A stretch of DNA of 64,000 nt, taken from NCBI GenBank assembly GCA_023053685.1, contig JALIGW010000016.1, positions 1,120,501 through 1,184,500 of the forward strand, written 5' to 3'. This document shows, piece by piece, positions 34,126-45,291 of this stretch (position 1 is its first letter; each line of letters begins with the position of its first letter). The notes under the pieces are model-generated. The model did no database searches and was not told the origin of the DNA. It saw only the letters and a list, made by a program, of their open reading frames with translations. This DNA comes from Diadophis punctatus similis (lineage: Eukaryota > Chordata > Lepidosauria > Squamata > Dipsadidae). The translations under genes and the position numbers were made by a program.

Positions 34126-36639
34126 CCCCGCCTAAACACTGGTCAATAGACCTTGATCAATAGTGTTCCGGTAACTTTGGCCTGGATCATCTTGCCTGAA
34201 TCTCTTTTCTTTCAGTTTCTCCGTCCTTTTTTACTTCTCTTTTTAAGCTTTCTATCTTCTTTGTGTAAAATGTCCCCTTCGGTTATTCCTGCAACTTATT
34301 GTTTTGATTCATCCTAGAATCATACACTTTAATTATAAAATCCAACTGATTTGTGTATCCAGCAAATCATTTTAATAAGCATTTAACTTTTATGTCTTCT
34401 GTTATTCTCCAAAGAGGACAATATTTATTTACTAGCATTTTATGCTGCTGATTTCAAGTATGCTCATTATTGCCTAGTCATTTAAAAAAAATTGTAAATA
34501 AGTTTCTCACCAGTCAGTTGTTATAAGCTGCACTTCAACAATACCTAGTGGGCCAAAAGTTCTCCATCCACTTAGAATAGGTTTCTAAACATTTAATAAA
34601 GGCCATGATGGCAGCCGTGTTCTGTATAACCAGGTCTTCCCCTCCCTCTGCACAACCACACTCACTTTTAAATTGAAGAAACAAATAATTTTTGCAAATG
34701 CATCCATATGCTTTCAGAACATGCCCACCAGGCTTTTATACGAGGGGCAAGTTACATCAGTTTTCAACAGCTTTATGTATTTAATACTAGACATTATTTA
34801 AATTTTTTTGGTTAAATTTCGTGTTCCCTTCTTTTCTCCCTTTGAAGGTAGTAGCAGACTTAATGTAGCTATGTTTATAAAAAAATTCTGTTATTTTATT
34901 ATGAGGAAATAATCTAAAAAGAGATTGTACTTTGAATAAGCAACAGCTTTTATACTAAAATAATTGGCTTTACTTTATACTGGTAGATTTTCTGCAAATA
35001 AACATTTAAGAGCAATACATTGCTAATAGTAGATTTGATCACTAGATTTGAGGTCAGAGAAAACAAGAACAGGTTTATACAGAAATCAATTTTTACTTTG
35101 TTACTTATTTTATTCACCTCTTTAACCTTTTGGTTTGGAAGGTTATACTATTCCTAAATATTCTTTTTAAAATGGGTTGTCCCCAACTTTTGTATTGAGA
35201 ATGTACCATAACAGAGCAAATATATTCTTTGAAAAATTTCAGAGAAAATACCATTTTACTTAAAGAAGTAATTACAAAAATCAACTTATAAACAACTCTC
35301 AGTTTAAAAATAAAACAAACTTTAGAGGTTATTTTTAAAAATACATGTATTCTGTTTTATAGCTCTCATTCTAAAAACTCAAACAATAAAGTATGTACTA
35401 AAGAATACTGCAACTTAGTTTGCAAATAAGATGTCAGACAGTTTAAATGGCTTACAAAGAGCTTGTCTTTTAGTTAAAACAAATGGTCTGGAATATTATT
35501 TCTCAGCATTCAACTCCTACTCTGATATAATACTGTAGTCATGACAGTCAAGGTTAGTGTCAAAAGAAAATCATTCTTCAGCATTTCAAAGTTCCTGAAA
35601 GATTCAGGGGAACCATATAAATAGCATATTAAACTGTCTTAAAATTTTGAATTAAATTTGTTATAGTATACAGTATATTGGTTCATAAAATATTTAGAGA
35701 AGCATGAAAAATACAACAAGAACCAAAATAACTCTTTTTGATTTACATTGCCCATTGCTAAACTCTATTCTAAATGAGAATATATTCTTCCAACTTTCTT
35801 CACTCAACATAAGAAATGTGTGTGTTGAATAGATTAATTAATCTCTCTTCAGATAGATTTTGTTGTTGTTGTTGTTGTTGTTGTTGTATCACCAACTTTA
35901 TTTGACATATTTGGTGGTGATTAGCACTAATAAATGCATCCATTCTGCTTCTATTATGTGGCTGTAGTGGTTGAATTTTCACATTTAATAAGAATATAGA
36001 AAAAAAAATGTCGAAATGCAGATGAAATCTACATTTCCAAAATCAACTCCAATTAAGCGGCATGAACAAACAGATTCATGTGGGGATTTTTTATTTTTTA
36101 CCTAAAATGCTTGAAAATACAGAAATTATTCTTTCTCCATTAGTTATAGATTCACTGATGTGAACATAACAAAGTTGAAGCTTCCAAAATTAAAAGTGCT
36201 TTCAATTGACACATAATCGTTGATAAATAGAAAAAAGAACAACTACATTGTCTGAACAACATGATCTGCCTTCACATGCTAAACAATATGGTAGAGTTCT
36301 ACAATAGTAAAAATGAAATACAAAAAAAAGAAGGATTTTTCTGTAAAATTGTAAATAACAAAGAGCAAGCTAGGTTAAATAACTCTCCTCACACACTAAG
36401 CCCCCATTTGTCTGTGTATTCTAGAGATAACCAGGGGGAAACTGCCCTGTAAATTGCTTTAAAAACTATTCAAATGCTTGTAGAAAATGACTTGGACCAA
36501 TAAGATACCTTGTATAGATAATCCTTGTATAGATAATCCTAACTAATCTGAACCCTTTTAGAGAGAACTATAGCCAGAAAGTGAACCAACCATGAAATAA
36601 AAATGTTATCTGTTTTGAAACCATGAACCAACTAATCAA
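34126..36639. other. AT-rich sequence, no recognised gene
   Basis: No exon-like frame and no young mobile element. A (GTT)n tract of about 26 bp lies near 35862-35887. Confidence 0.5.
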
Positions 36640-36910
36640 CTAGATTTAACATATGATCATGGGTGTTTGGCCAGATATAAACAGTGAGAGGACCACCTGT
36701 GTCATGGAAGCCATAAACTCCTGAACTATTTCAGAACTCATGCTAAGGGAATGGAGGTTGAAATCACTAATAATTAAGGTGCTGAATGTTGGGTGGGCAT
36801 ACAAAATCAATTTGGTAATCATGTGCAGAACCTCACAAAGACATCCAACTACTGAGAGCAATATACTAGCAGCACACCAAACATGTTTAGAGTTCAATTT
36901 CAAATAGGAA
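36640..36910 (-). mobile_element. Decayed L2/CR1-like LINE, endonuclease fragment
   Basis: The minus strand encodes a frame with TLIISDFNLH (compare the LINE endonuclease motif GDFN-H, with Gly replaced by Ser) followed by SSEIVQEFMASMTQVVLS and SGQTPMI. This spacing resembles the endonuclease of L2/CR1-group LINEs, where GDFNIH is followed by a SGPTH-like motif. The catalytic context is damaged and the copy is old. Confidence 0.5.
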
Positions 36911-38654
36911 CATGCACATCTAGTTACCTAGGGAGCAGAAAATTTGATTCCATCCAAGATCTCTCTTGTTGCCACCACCCATCAATCACAACCAGGGTTT
37001 CTCATAAAATTATCACCACCACCCATCCACCCGCCTCCCATCTTGGAGTTCTGGCTGTTGAAATACCAAAAAACTTTGGCACGATATTGTGAAATATTAC
37101 TATGCTAAATATCCCTGAAGCCACTTGTTAATTCAACAAACCAATAAGCAAACCATCACTGTAAAATCATACTAGACACTGTAAAGTCTAGTATTTATAT
37201 AATTGGTATCACATTCATGGATTAATACATTATTCTAATATGTGTTTTGTTAAGCCATAGACTTACCGAGGAAGCCACAAGTGACTAAGTTCACACAAGT
37301 TGTGCTTTGACTTATAGCAAGAGACATAGCCAATATGTGTATATTTTAACAGGAGAATGAGTGAATATTGGAGATTGTAACATCTACTTGCACTTATGAA
37401 TCATTGCTAAGAGATACATGATGGGACCAGTCACTGTTATCTGTTTCTAAATGAGTCTCGCTTTAAGAGTCAAATGAACTTCCTATTCCTTCTCTCCTCA
37501 AGATGTAGTTTAAGAAGCAGTGAAGTTTTCCCATCCTATTTCTTAATAAACCCTTTATTTGTTAGTTTATTTTATCCCACCTGTATTTTTGGTCAACCCA
37601 CGAAACAAATGTAATGTCCACTGCCATTCACTTAATTGGGCTAAGTCCATTCGAGATAGGCTTGTAATGAGAGTAATTCTGCTAATTACTCTTTCAGCAT
37701 ATTGCTTACATTCAAGGAATGTATTTTCTGACAAAGGCTCCTGCTGAATTTATTTCTCCATGAGAGAGAAGAACCCTTTGCTTGGTCTTAGAAGTTGCTG
37801 AAAATTATCCAGTTGTATGTTCAGGGATACGTCTGTTTTCTTTCTTCTGCCATTATTGTTTCAATCCCTGGCTTTATAGAATTTAGCATCCAAAGACAAG
37901 CCAATATTTCTCCTGATTTATGCAGTCGTTCTATGTAATGTGGCAATTTTTCTTCAAACTTTTACAATAAAAAGAAGAGAACAACAATCCATAAGGAAAA
38001 CAGACATGCCAAAATTCTGTCAACAGAACTAGGGGGGAAAGCAGCACTCTCAAAGCTTTAGATCTGCATTTTGGATACAGAATAGCTGTCTGCTGCATAA
38101 AACAATGTTCATTTATTCAGCAGCTGTTAAAAGAGCAGACAGCCAGAACAAAGGTGGTCCAGGCCCTGGAAGCTTTTCCTCCATACCCATTCTAGCTAGA
38201 GTTCTTTATACCAACGTGTGAAATCAACGTGCCCTGCATAATTTAGGAAAGCCACATATCTATATATATAATCCACAGTATTTTCTTTCAAAATTCTTTC
38301 ACAGATGCTGCCCTTCAGGGAAATATTCATACAGTGACAGTATTAAATGTAAACCAGCAGCATAAAACACACTCAGCTAAGCCAACTATAAAAATGATTC
38401 TATAAAATTGTAAGTATTTGGAATTAAAAAAAACCTGAACAAGTATTAATATAAATTGGAGTCGAAAAAGTATTTCTTGAAGATTTCTTTAAAACATTGG
38501 GGTGGAAAAGGTAAAAATATGTCCCATGAGGGAAAATTGCAGTAAACTTTCTGCTTCCGGTCAGTGGTCTCATATGTGGGTCCACAATAAAATTGTAATT
38601 TCTTACGGAAGGACTTTCAAGACAGAATCTTTTGCTGAAATGAAAGTAGCATTA
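36911..38654. other. No recognised gene
   Basis: AT-rich sequence with frames of 70 codons or fewer. Confidence 0.5.
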
Positions 38655-38662
38655 CTCTATAA

Positions 38663-39139
38663 CCGTGATGGTGAACCTATGGCACGTGTGCCACAGATGG
38701 CACGCGGAGCCATATCTGCCGGCACAGGAGCCATTGTGGTAGATCAGCTCCAGCGCGCATGTGTGCGCTGGCCAGCTGATTTTTGGCTGACCACGTCCCC
38801 TCTCCTCCCAGGAATCTCCAGCGGCCCATTTTGAGGTAACTAAAGGGCTCGCGTGGAGGCTCTGGGAGGGTGTTTCTGACCTCCGGAGGGCCTTTGGAGG
38901 GGGGTGGGGGAGGCCGTTTTCGCCCTCCCCAGGCTCCTAGAAAGCCTCTGGAGCCTGGGGAGGGCGAAAAACAGGCCTACTGTGCCATCATGTGCCAAAA
39001 GTGGGGAGAGCAGGCGGGTTGTGCATGCATGCGCGGGGGGCGGGGCACAATGAATTATGGGTGTGGGTACATGCATGCGAAACAGCCCTCCGCTCCACCT
39101 ACTTTTGGCACACGACAACAAAAAGGTTAGCCATTACTG
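38663..39139. mobile_element. hAT-type MITE (CAGTGATGGTGAACC family), 477 bp
   Basis: The left end reads CCGTGATGGTGAACC and the right end GGTTAGCCATTACTG, both slightly decayed, with an exact 8-bp duplication CTCTATAA (38655-38662 and 39140-39147). Internal sequence, including GGCACGCGGAGCCATATCTG, is shared with the copy at 30780-31182. Confidence 0.9.
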
Positions 39140-39147
39140 CTCTATAA

Positions 39148-40014
39148 GGTCTGTTTCTTTGCAAATACAAAAGGGGTGGAGCTTACATGCAACCACACAT
39201 TGCTGCTTTTGTTATCCTCCCTTTCCAGACACCTCTCTTCTATTTCTTCCCAGACTCCAAGGGTTCAAACTGGTCACAATGACTCTGGGGTAGGATTAGA
39301 AAGCAAAAGAAAGGATTTCTTTTTCCAGCCAAACTCTGAGCACAAACTATGCTTGGATTGAAATTTTCATTATTGGCATCCACAACAACATTTAAAGGGC
39401 CATAAGATCCTGACCCTGAGGAACAGAACTCATTCAAACTGGGTTTCAATTTGTTTTCCCCTCTCTTTGTGGTGTCAGCCTAATCCCTGAATCTTACTCC
39501 CATTATACTCCCATTATTAGAGAGGACTAGAGAAAGTCACAGAAGGGGCTAAAATGACTGCAGAGCATCTTGATAGGAGAAAGCAGGACGACCCCCGTGG
39601 TTGCATTCAGAGAACATAAACATGGACACTGAATTAACCTATTGTCAGGGTTTGAACAATACGCTGAATGATGAACTAGTCAAATAGGCTTGGTTGGCAC
39701 AATACAATAAACAAGACACAAACTCTAAGGAAAGTACATACATACAATATTGGTAGGTCTTTAAGTGATTTACGTTGTGTGGATTAAGGGAACAAGGGAG
39801 AAATTAACTCTTTTTAATTGCATCAGCAGAAAAGGCAAGCTAGATACCACTAAAATAGAATCCTTGCCCCAGTGCTCCCTTTAAGAAAAAGTCACACATA
39901 AAAGTCTATGATTTTAATATTTAATCAGCACTATTTTAAAAAAATGAGCATCTGAAGTTAGGGATTAGGTTTCCCTAACCACCTTCAACACAGCCAGATT
40001 TTGGATCAAGATGC
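39148..40014. other. No recognised gene
   Basis: Mixed-composition sequence with short frames only. Confidence 0.45.
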
Positions 40015-40200
40015 TATATTTCAATTTCAAGTCTTGGCTTAGCCATGAAAGCCAGCTGGCTGACTTTAGGCCAGTCACTCTCTCTTAGCTCAACTCACTT
40101 CACAACTTGTTATTGTGGGAGAAATAGGAGGAGGAAGGCAGTCTTGAGTTAATTGTAAAAACAATGAAGGTGGGAAATAAATAAACTAGAGGCAGGATGG
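40015..40200 (+). mobile_element. SINE-like or L2-like 3' repeat
   Basis: Contains AGCCATGAAAGCCAGCTGGC, GGCCAGTCACTCTCTC and a tail AAGGTGGGAAATAAATAAAC, a combination I associate with interspersed squamate repeats. The family name is uncertain. Confidence 0.4.
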
Positions 40201-40382
40201 GATAATAAGGAATATACAGGTAGTCCTCGACTTAAGACCACAATTTAGCCCAACATTTATGTTGCTAAGTGAGACATTTGTTAAGTGAGTTTTGCCCCAT
40301 TTTACAACCTTTCCTATCACAATTGTTAAGCGAATCATTGCAGTTATTACATTAGTGACATGGTTAAGTGAATCTGGCTTCC

Positions 40383-41436
40383 AAATGTACAAGTACAGAT
40401 TAGGCGAAACCTGGCTCAAAAACAGTAACTGTGAGAGGGACCTTGGAGTCAGGGGTAGGTTCCTCCCGGTTTGGACCGGATCACCCGAACCGGTAGCGAC
40501 CCGTTGGTGATGCCACTGTCAGTGCCGTTCTGTGCGCGCCACCATCTTTTTTTATTTTTCCCCTTATGCAGCTTGAAAAAGAGCCCTTCCGCCCGCCCGC
40601 GGGTGAATACCGACCTTTATTTCTTCGCCCGAAGCACAGCTGATGAGCTCCTCAGCTGTGTTTTGGGCTAATTCCTGCTTCTGAGCATGTGTGGAAGTGA
40701 AATCGCACTAGGGGACATGCCACGCGAGCACAAGGTCGCGATGCGAACTGGTGGCAAAGGTAAGTGGGACCCACCCCTGCTTGGAGTCCTAGTGGACAAT
40801 CACTTAAACATGAGTCAGCAGTGTGTGGCAGCAGCCAAAAAAGCTAATACAGTCCTTGGTTGTATAAACAGAGGCACAGAATCAAAATCATGTGAAGTAT
40901 TAGTACCACTTTATAAAGCCTTAGTAAGGCCACACCTGGAATACTGCATCCAGTTTTGGTCACCATATTACAAAAAAAGATGTTGAGACTTTGCACTTTT
41001 TTTCAAAGAAGAGCAACTAAGACGATTAAAGGCCTGGAGACTAAAACATATAAAGAACAGTGGCAGGATTTGGGTTTGGCTAGTCTAGAGAAAGAAGGAC
41101 TGGTGGGACTTGATAGCAATATTCCAGTATTTGAGAAGCTGCAACGAAGAGGAGAGGGGTCAATTTATTTTCCGAAGCACCGGAGAGCAGGACAAGAAAC
41201 AATGGATGGAAACTAATCAAGCAGAAAAGGAACCTGGAATTAAGGAGAAACTTCCTAACAGTGAGGATAATTAACCAGTGGAACAGCTTGCCTTCAGAAA
41301 TTGTGGGTGCTTCATCACTGGAGGTTTTAAAGAAGAGGCTGGACAGCCACTTGTCTGAAATGGTATAGGATCTCTTGCTTGAGGGACTGGACTGGAAGAC
41401 TTCCAAGGTCCCTTCCAGCTCTATTCTGATTGATTT
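40383..41436 (+). mobile_element. CR1 LINE, 5'-truncated, split by a hAT
   Basis: With the hAT at 40450-40779 removed, the frame includes ERDLGV and [20 protein letters not shown], then [20 protein letters not shown], the C-terminal part of CR1 ORF2 after the reverse transcriptase, and the 3' end CCAAGGTCCCTTCCAGCTCT. Frameshifts follow near 40975. The related minus-strand copy at 63070-64000 shares this region. Confidence 0.88.
40450..40779. mobile_element. hAT-type MITE, 330 bp, inside a CR1
   Basis: It begins CAGGGGTAGGTTCC and ends GGGACCCACCCCTG, with exact 8-bp duplications CTTGGAGT at 40442-40449 and 40780-40787. It interrupts CR1 coding sequence, so it is younger than that CR1. Confidence 0.92.
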
Positions 41437-41657
41437 ACTTAGCTTGTCAAAAGGTTGCAAAAGCTGATCACATGACCCTGTGACACTGCAACTGTCATAA
41501 GCATGAACCAATTGCCAAGTACCTGAATTCTGATCATATGACCACGGGGATGCTTCAATGATGACATATGTGAAAAATAGTCATGTCACTTTTTTCACTG
41601 CAATCATAATTTTGAATGGTCACTAAATGAACTGTTGTAACTCAAGGATTACCTGTA

Positions 41658-42112
41658 TACCTTGTCTAATTTATCTCTAAAATAAGTGGAATTTATGCAG
41701 CAGAACTATGAGATATCATAGTTGTGATCATTTGATAAATGCTGGGAAAAATGAGTTAAGGGGCTTAGACCCCTTATCTGTCTTGTTTTCAAATTTCTGG
41801 GCAAGTTTCTTTATACTATATTCAACATTGAAAAGCTCCTTTTTGTTAACTAAATTCTTGTTGGAGCAAAAATGGCAGATTCAGTGGAATCCTAAGGCTC
41901 ACATTATCCCTGCCTTACATTCAAATTATTTATCTTATAGACAGTAAAAAAAGATGTTCGACCAGGACTTGATACTATTCGCTTACCACACTAGATGGCA
42001 GCGTCTAGTTGATCTGGGCTGGTCCTGAAAAAAGCTAAAGAGGGCCACACCAGTAGGGATGTTAAGAACTTAGGACCCAGACTATAAACTGGTCTATAAA
42101 GTGGGGAGGGGG
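41658..42112. other. No recognised feature
   Basis: Unassigned sequence between the nested MITE and the gypsy element. Confidence 0.45.
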
Positions 42113-42117
42113 GAACC

Positions 42118-42342
42118 TGTTAGATTTGCATTACAAAGGATCGGAGCCGCAGTAACAGTTCAGTATTTTATTAGTTCACAGCTGAAGCCAAATCAGAACT
42201 GCCGGCCAGCTCCATGCAAAGCCGCTTTTAAGGGCTTTGCATGGGGGCGGTCAGCCACTGACATCCATTCAAGATTGCCGCCCCCGATTAGCCAATCAGT
42301 GAGCTACTCACAACTTGGGGAAACGTACCTCCGTACGTAACA
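42118..42342 (-). repeat. Gypsy 3' LTR
   Basis: A 225-bp repeat beginning TG and ending CA (TGTTAGATTTGC ... GTACGTAACA). Read on the element strand it carries an inverted-CCAAT-type ATTGGCTAAT, a GCAAAGCC/GGCTTTGC inverted repeat around TTAAAAG, and an AATAAA polyadenylation signal (complement at 42167-42172). Confidence 0.97.
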
Positions 42343-42353
42343 CCCCTCCCCCC
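42343..42353 (-). other. Gypsy polypurine tract
   Basis: On the element strand GGGGGGAGGGG lies directly upstream of the 3' LTR, the position of the primer for plus-strand DNA synthesis. Confidence 0.9.
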
Positions 42354-42365
42354 TGGGTTTCTGGA

Positions 42366-42897
42366 TCACCCAACCACTGCATTGATCCTTGCAACATAAT
42401 CCCGTAAGTGTAATGGGTGCTTGATAACCCTACGGGATCTGCGCAGTTCAGCTTCTTCAGAGTTTCTGAGCTGCGCTGACATGCCTGCAGCAGTTCCTCT
42501 GGCATCCGACGGTAGGATCGGGAACCAACCTCCGGACATGGTGGCTGCAGACTCCCCTCTGGCATCGTCGTCCTCTGAGAGGTCTCTGTCGGGGCTATCT
42601 GTCGTCGTCTCGGTGTAATTGTATTGTTCTTGGGGCAGAGCCCGACAGCACTCAGTGTCTTCCTCGGGTTCGGTCTCTGGCTGGCGGAGCCGAGAGGTTC
42701 CTATTCTCTGTCTCAGTTGGTCTATGTGCCTACGCCACTCCCGGCCATCCTCTAGCCTAAGTTTATATGATTTTGGACCGGTAACTTCAGTTATTGTGGC
42801 TTTCATCCATTTGGTATCGCCTGTATAATTTCGGGCGAACACTAAGTCTCCTGTCCTGAATACCCTCTCTGGGACTGGCATTGCTGATGGGGGTTCC
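42366..42897 (-). pseudogene. Gypsy integrase C-terminus, out of frame
   Basis: An open frame of 171 codons from an internal Met at 42881 encodes FRTGDLVFARNY and KWMKATITEV, typical of the C-terminal domain of Ty3/gypsy integrases, which contacts DNA, followed by an acidic, Ser/Thr-rich tail. It is offset by one base from the pol frame, which ends in TAG at 42898-42900. An extra base in the short A run near 42907 would account for this. Confidence 0.85.
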
Positions 42898-45291
42898 CTA
42901 GTGTAATTTGGGGTTCAGTCTGTCTAATGTTGCTCTGAGTTTCCTGCCCATTAATAACTCTGCCGGGCTCCTGTTTGTCGCGGCACAAGGCATTATGTGT
43001 TGGGCGAGCAAGAACTGGTCTACTCGCTCTTGCCAATCTCCCGGGCCCATTCTTGTGAGAGTCTCTTTGGTCAGTCTGACCATTCGTTCTGCTTGCCCAT
43101 TACTCGCTGGTGAAAACGGAGAGACTAGCGCATGCCGTATGCCCAGGTTCGCGAGGAAAAGTTCCATCTGCCTGGCCGTTAACTGGGGTCCGTTGTCTGA
43201 GACCAGGACGTCTGGAAGCCCATGGGTCGCAAATAACTTCCTGAGTGCCCTGATGGTGGCTCTCGTCGTGGTGGCTATCATGGGGACTACCTCTAGCCAT
43301 TTGGAGTAGGCATCTACTACTATTAGGAAGGATTGTCCCGCAATTGGTCCCGCAAAGTCTATGTGGACCCTTGCCCATGGCCCCCTTGGGGTTTCCCATT
43401 CACATGGTGTGGTTCTGGGTGGTGCTGGCCTTGATTCTTGGCATGGGTCACATGTGGCCACCCATTCCATAATGTCCTGATCTAGCTGTGGCCACCATAA
43501 ATAACTTCTAGCTAAGGCTTTCATCCTAACAATGCCTGGGTGACCCTCATGCAATGTTCTAATTACTCTTTTCCTTAGGGTTTGGGGTACTATTACTCTT
43601 TCCCCCCAGAGTAAACAACCCTTAATTACTGATAGCTCTTGTTGTTTAGTTTTAAACGTTCGGAATTCTTCCTCTCCTATTTCCTGTGGCCACCCCCTCA
43701 GCACCCAGTTCATAACTTTACTCAGTACCTGGTCTTTGGTGGTGTGTTCTGCGATGTCTTTGGCTGTCACTGGGCTGGTGTGTTCAATATCTATGAGCAG
43801 GATGTTGGCCACAGGAGCTGGATCTGTGACAAATTCCGGGTCTGGGCAACGGCTTAGGGCATCCGCATGTGAAATGTCCTTTCCTGGTTTGTGGCAGAGT
43901 GTGTAATTGTAGCCGGCCAGGAAGATGGACCAACGGGTCATTCGTGGGGACATGTATTGTGGAGTTAGTCTGTCCCCTGCTAGCAGTCCAAGTAAAGGTT
44001 TGTGGTCGGTGACTAGTTCAAATGTTCGACCGTACAAGTAATCGTGGAATCTTTTGATGCCCGCTACTGCTGCTAAAGCTTCTTTGTCTAGTTGACTGTA
44101 GTTCCTCTCAGCGGGAGAGAGAGTCTTTGAGTAGAAAGCAATTGGAGCTTCCGAGCCGTTTGGGAATGTGTGGCTCAGGACCGCCCCCACCCCAAAAGGG
44201 GAGGCGTCACACGTGAGTCTTAAAGGCAATGTGGTATTGTATTGGACGAGGAGACTTTTTGAAGATAATAGCTCTTTTACAGCCTGGAAAGCGTTGGCCT
44301 CTCTTTGTCCCCAAGTCCATGTGGTCGCCTTCCCCAAAAGCCTATGGAGTGGTTCAGCAACGGTTGCTTTCTGCTGCAAAAAAACAGCATAGAAATTTAG
44401 CAACCCTAAGAATGCTTGCAGTTCTGCTTTGTTCTTGGGTGTCGGTGCTTCCTTTATAGCTTTAATTTTTGCTTCAGTGGGGTGAATTCCCGCCTCATCG
44501 ATAAGGAATCCCAGGAATTCCACACTGGGGACTCCTATCTGGCATTTATCGCGCCTTACTTTGAGCCCTTTCTCCTGGAACCTTTTCAGGACTTCCCTTA
44601 TTCTGTCCATTAGTTGTTCTTTAGATGCCCCTGAGATGAGGACATCATCAAAATATGGCACAACCCCAGGGATGCCGTGGAGCAGTCGTTCCATCATGCT
44701 TTGGAACAGTCCCGGGGCTATGCTCACCCCAAATTGCAGCCTAGTGCATCTAAAAGCGCCTCTATGGGTTACGATTGTTTGAGCCTCCGCAGTTCTCTCA
44801 TCCACGGGCAGCTGCTGATATGCCTGGGCTAGATCCAGTTTGGCAAATATTTTCCCTTGCCCCAGTGAGTGCAATAGGTGTTGCACCACTGGCACAGGGT
44901 ATGCATTGGGTTGTAGGGCATGGTTGAGTGTCGCGCGGTAATCAGCACATAATCTTATTGACCCATCTGGCTTAATAGGGGTAACAATGGGGGTTTCCCA
45001 CGTGGCATGCTCAACTGGTTCCAGAACCCCTTGTGCTATCAATTTATCTAATTGTTCATCGACCTTAGGGAGAAGTGGCAGGGGAACTCTGCGTGGTTTG
45101 AGCCTTATGGGGGTTACATTTGGATCTAAATTAAAAGAAATAGGCTTCCCTTTATATTTACCTAGTCCATTTGAAAAAACTTCCTGGAATTCTGTGGTCA
45201 GGTCGTCCCTCTGGTCGTTTTGCAGGTGGTTGAGCCCGGTCATTTTGATTCCTAAGGGTTTCAGCCATTTCACCCCCAGGAGAGTTTGCCT
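42898..45291 (-). CDS. Gypsy Pol: reverse transcriptase, RNase H, integrase
   Basis: The frame follows directly, in phase, after the TGA that ends gag-protease; the first Met is at 45273. Counting from that Met, the RT has D147 (AKLDLAQAYQQL) and F-D-D at 208-210. RNase H shows D356, E399, D423 (VTDHKP) and D471 (HADALSR). Integrase has the zinc motif H575, H578, C608, C611 and the catalytic D639 (HIDFAGP), D693 (SDNGPQ) and E729 (NGQAER). All catalytic residues are present. Expression would need readthrough of the TGA or an internal start, and the protein stops before the integrase C-terminal domain. The gene copies element RNA and inserts the DNA. Confidence 0.95.
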   Translation of the reverse strand, partial: RQTLLGVKWLKPLGIKMTGLNHLQNDQRDDLTTEFQEVFSNGLGKYKGKPISFNLDPNVTPIRLKPRRVPLPLLPKVDEQLDKLIAQGVLEPVEHATWETPIVTPIKPDGSIRLCADYRATLNHALQPNAYPVPVVQHLLHSLGQGKIFAKLDLAQAYQQLPVDERTAEAQTIVTHRGAFRCTRLQFGVSIAPGLFQSMMERLLHGIPGVVPYFDDVLISGASKEQLMDRIREVLKRFQEKGLKVRRDKCQIGVPSVEFLGFLIDEAGIHPTEAKIKAIKEAPTPKNKAELQAFLGLLNFYAVFLQQKATVAEPLHRLLGKATTWTWGQREANAFQAVKELLSSKSLLVQYNTTLPLRLTCDASPFGVGAVLSHTFPNGSEAPIAFYSKTLSPAERNYSQLDKEALAAVAGIKRFHDYLYGRTFELVTDHKPLLGLLAGDRLTPQYMSPRMTRWSIFLAGYNYTLCHKPGKDISHADALSRCPDPEFVTDPAPVANILLIDIEHTSPVTAKDIAEHTTKDQVLSKVMNWVLRGWPQEIGEEEFRTFKTKQQELSVIKGCLLWGERVIVPQTLRKRVIRTLHEGHPGIVRMKALARSYLWWPQLDQDIMEWVATCDPCQESRPAPPRTTPCEWETPRGPWARVHIDFAGPIAGQSFLIVVDAYSKWLEVVPMIATTTRATIRALRKLFATHGLPDVLVSDNGPQLTARQMELFLANLGIRHALVSPFSPASNGQAERMVRLTKETLTRMGPGDWQERVDQFLLAQHIMPCAATNRSPAELLMGRKLRATLDRLNPKLH

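Larger units (their letters stand above)
40215..41657. mobile_element. TA-flanked MITE, split by a CR1 insertion
   Basis: The left part (40215-40382) and right part (about 41437-41657) together match the uninterrupted element at 57760-58137, including the ends TACAGGT and ACCTGTA. The gap holds a CR1 fragment, which itself contains a hAT. The MITE is therefore the oldest of the three. Confidence 0.85.

Noticed and set aside
42101..42340. Identical 79-codon frames at both ends of the gypsy element (also at 46640-46862).
   Set aside because: They are antisense frames within the two LTRs, duplicated because the LTRs are duplicated.
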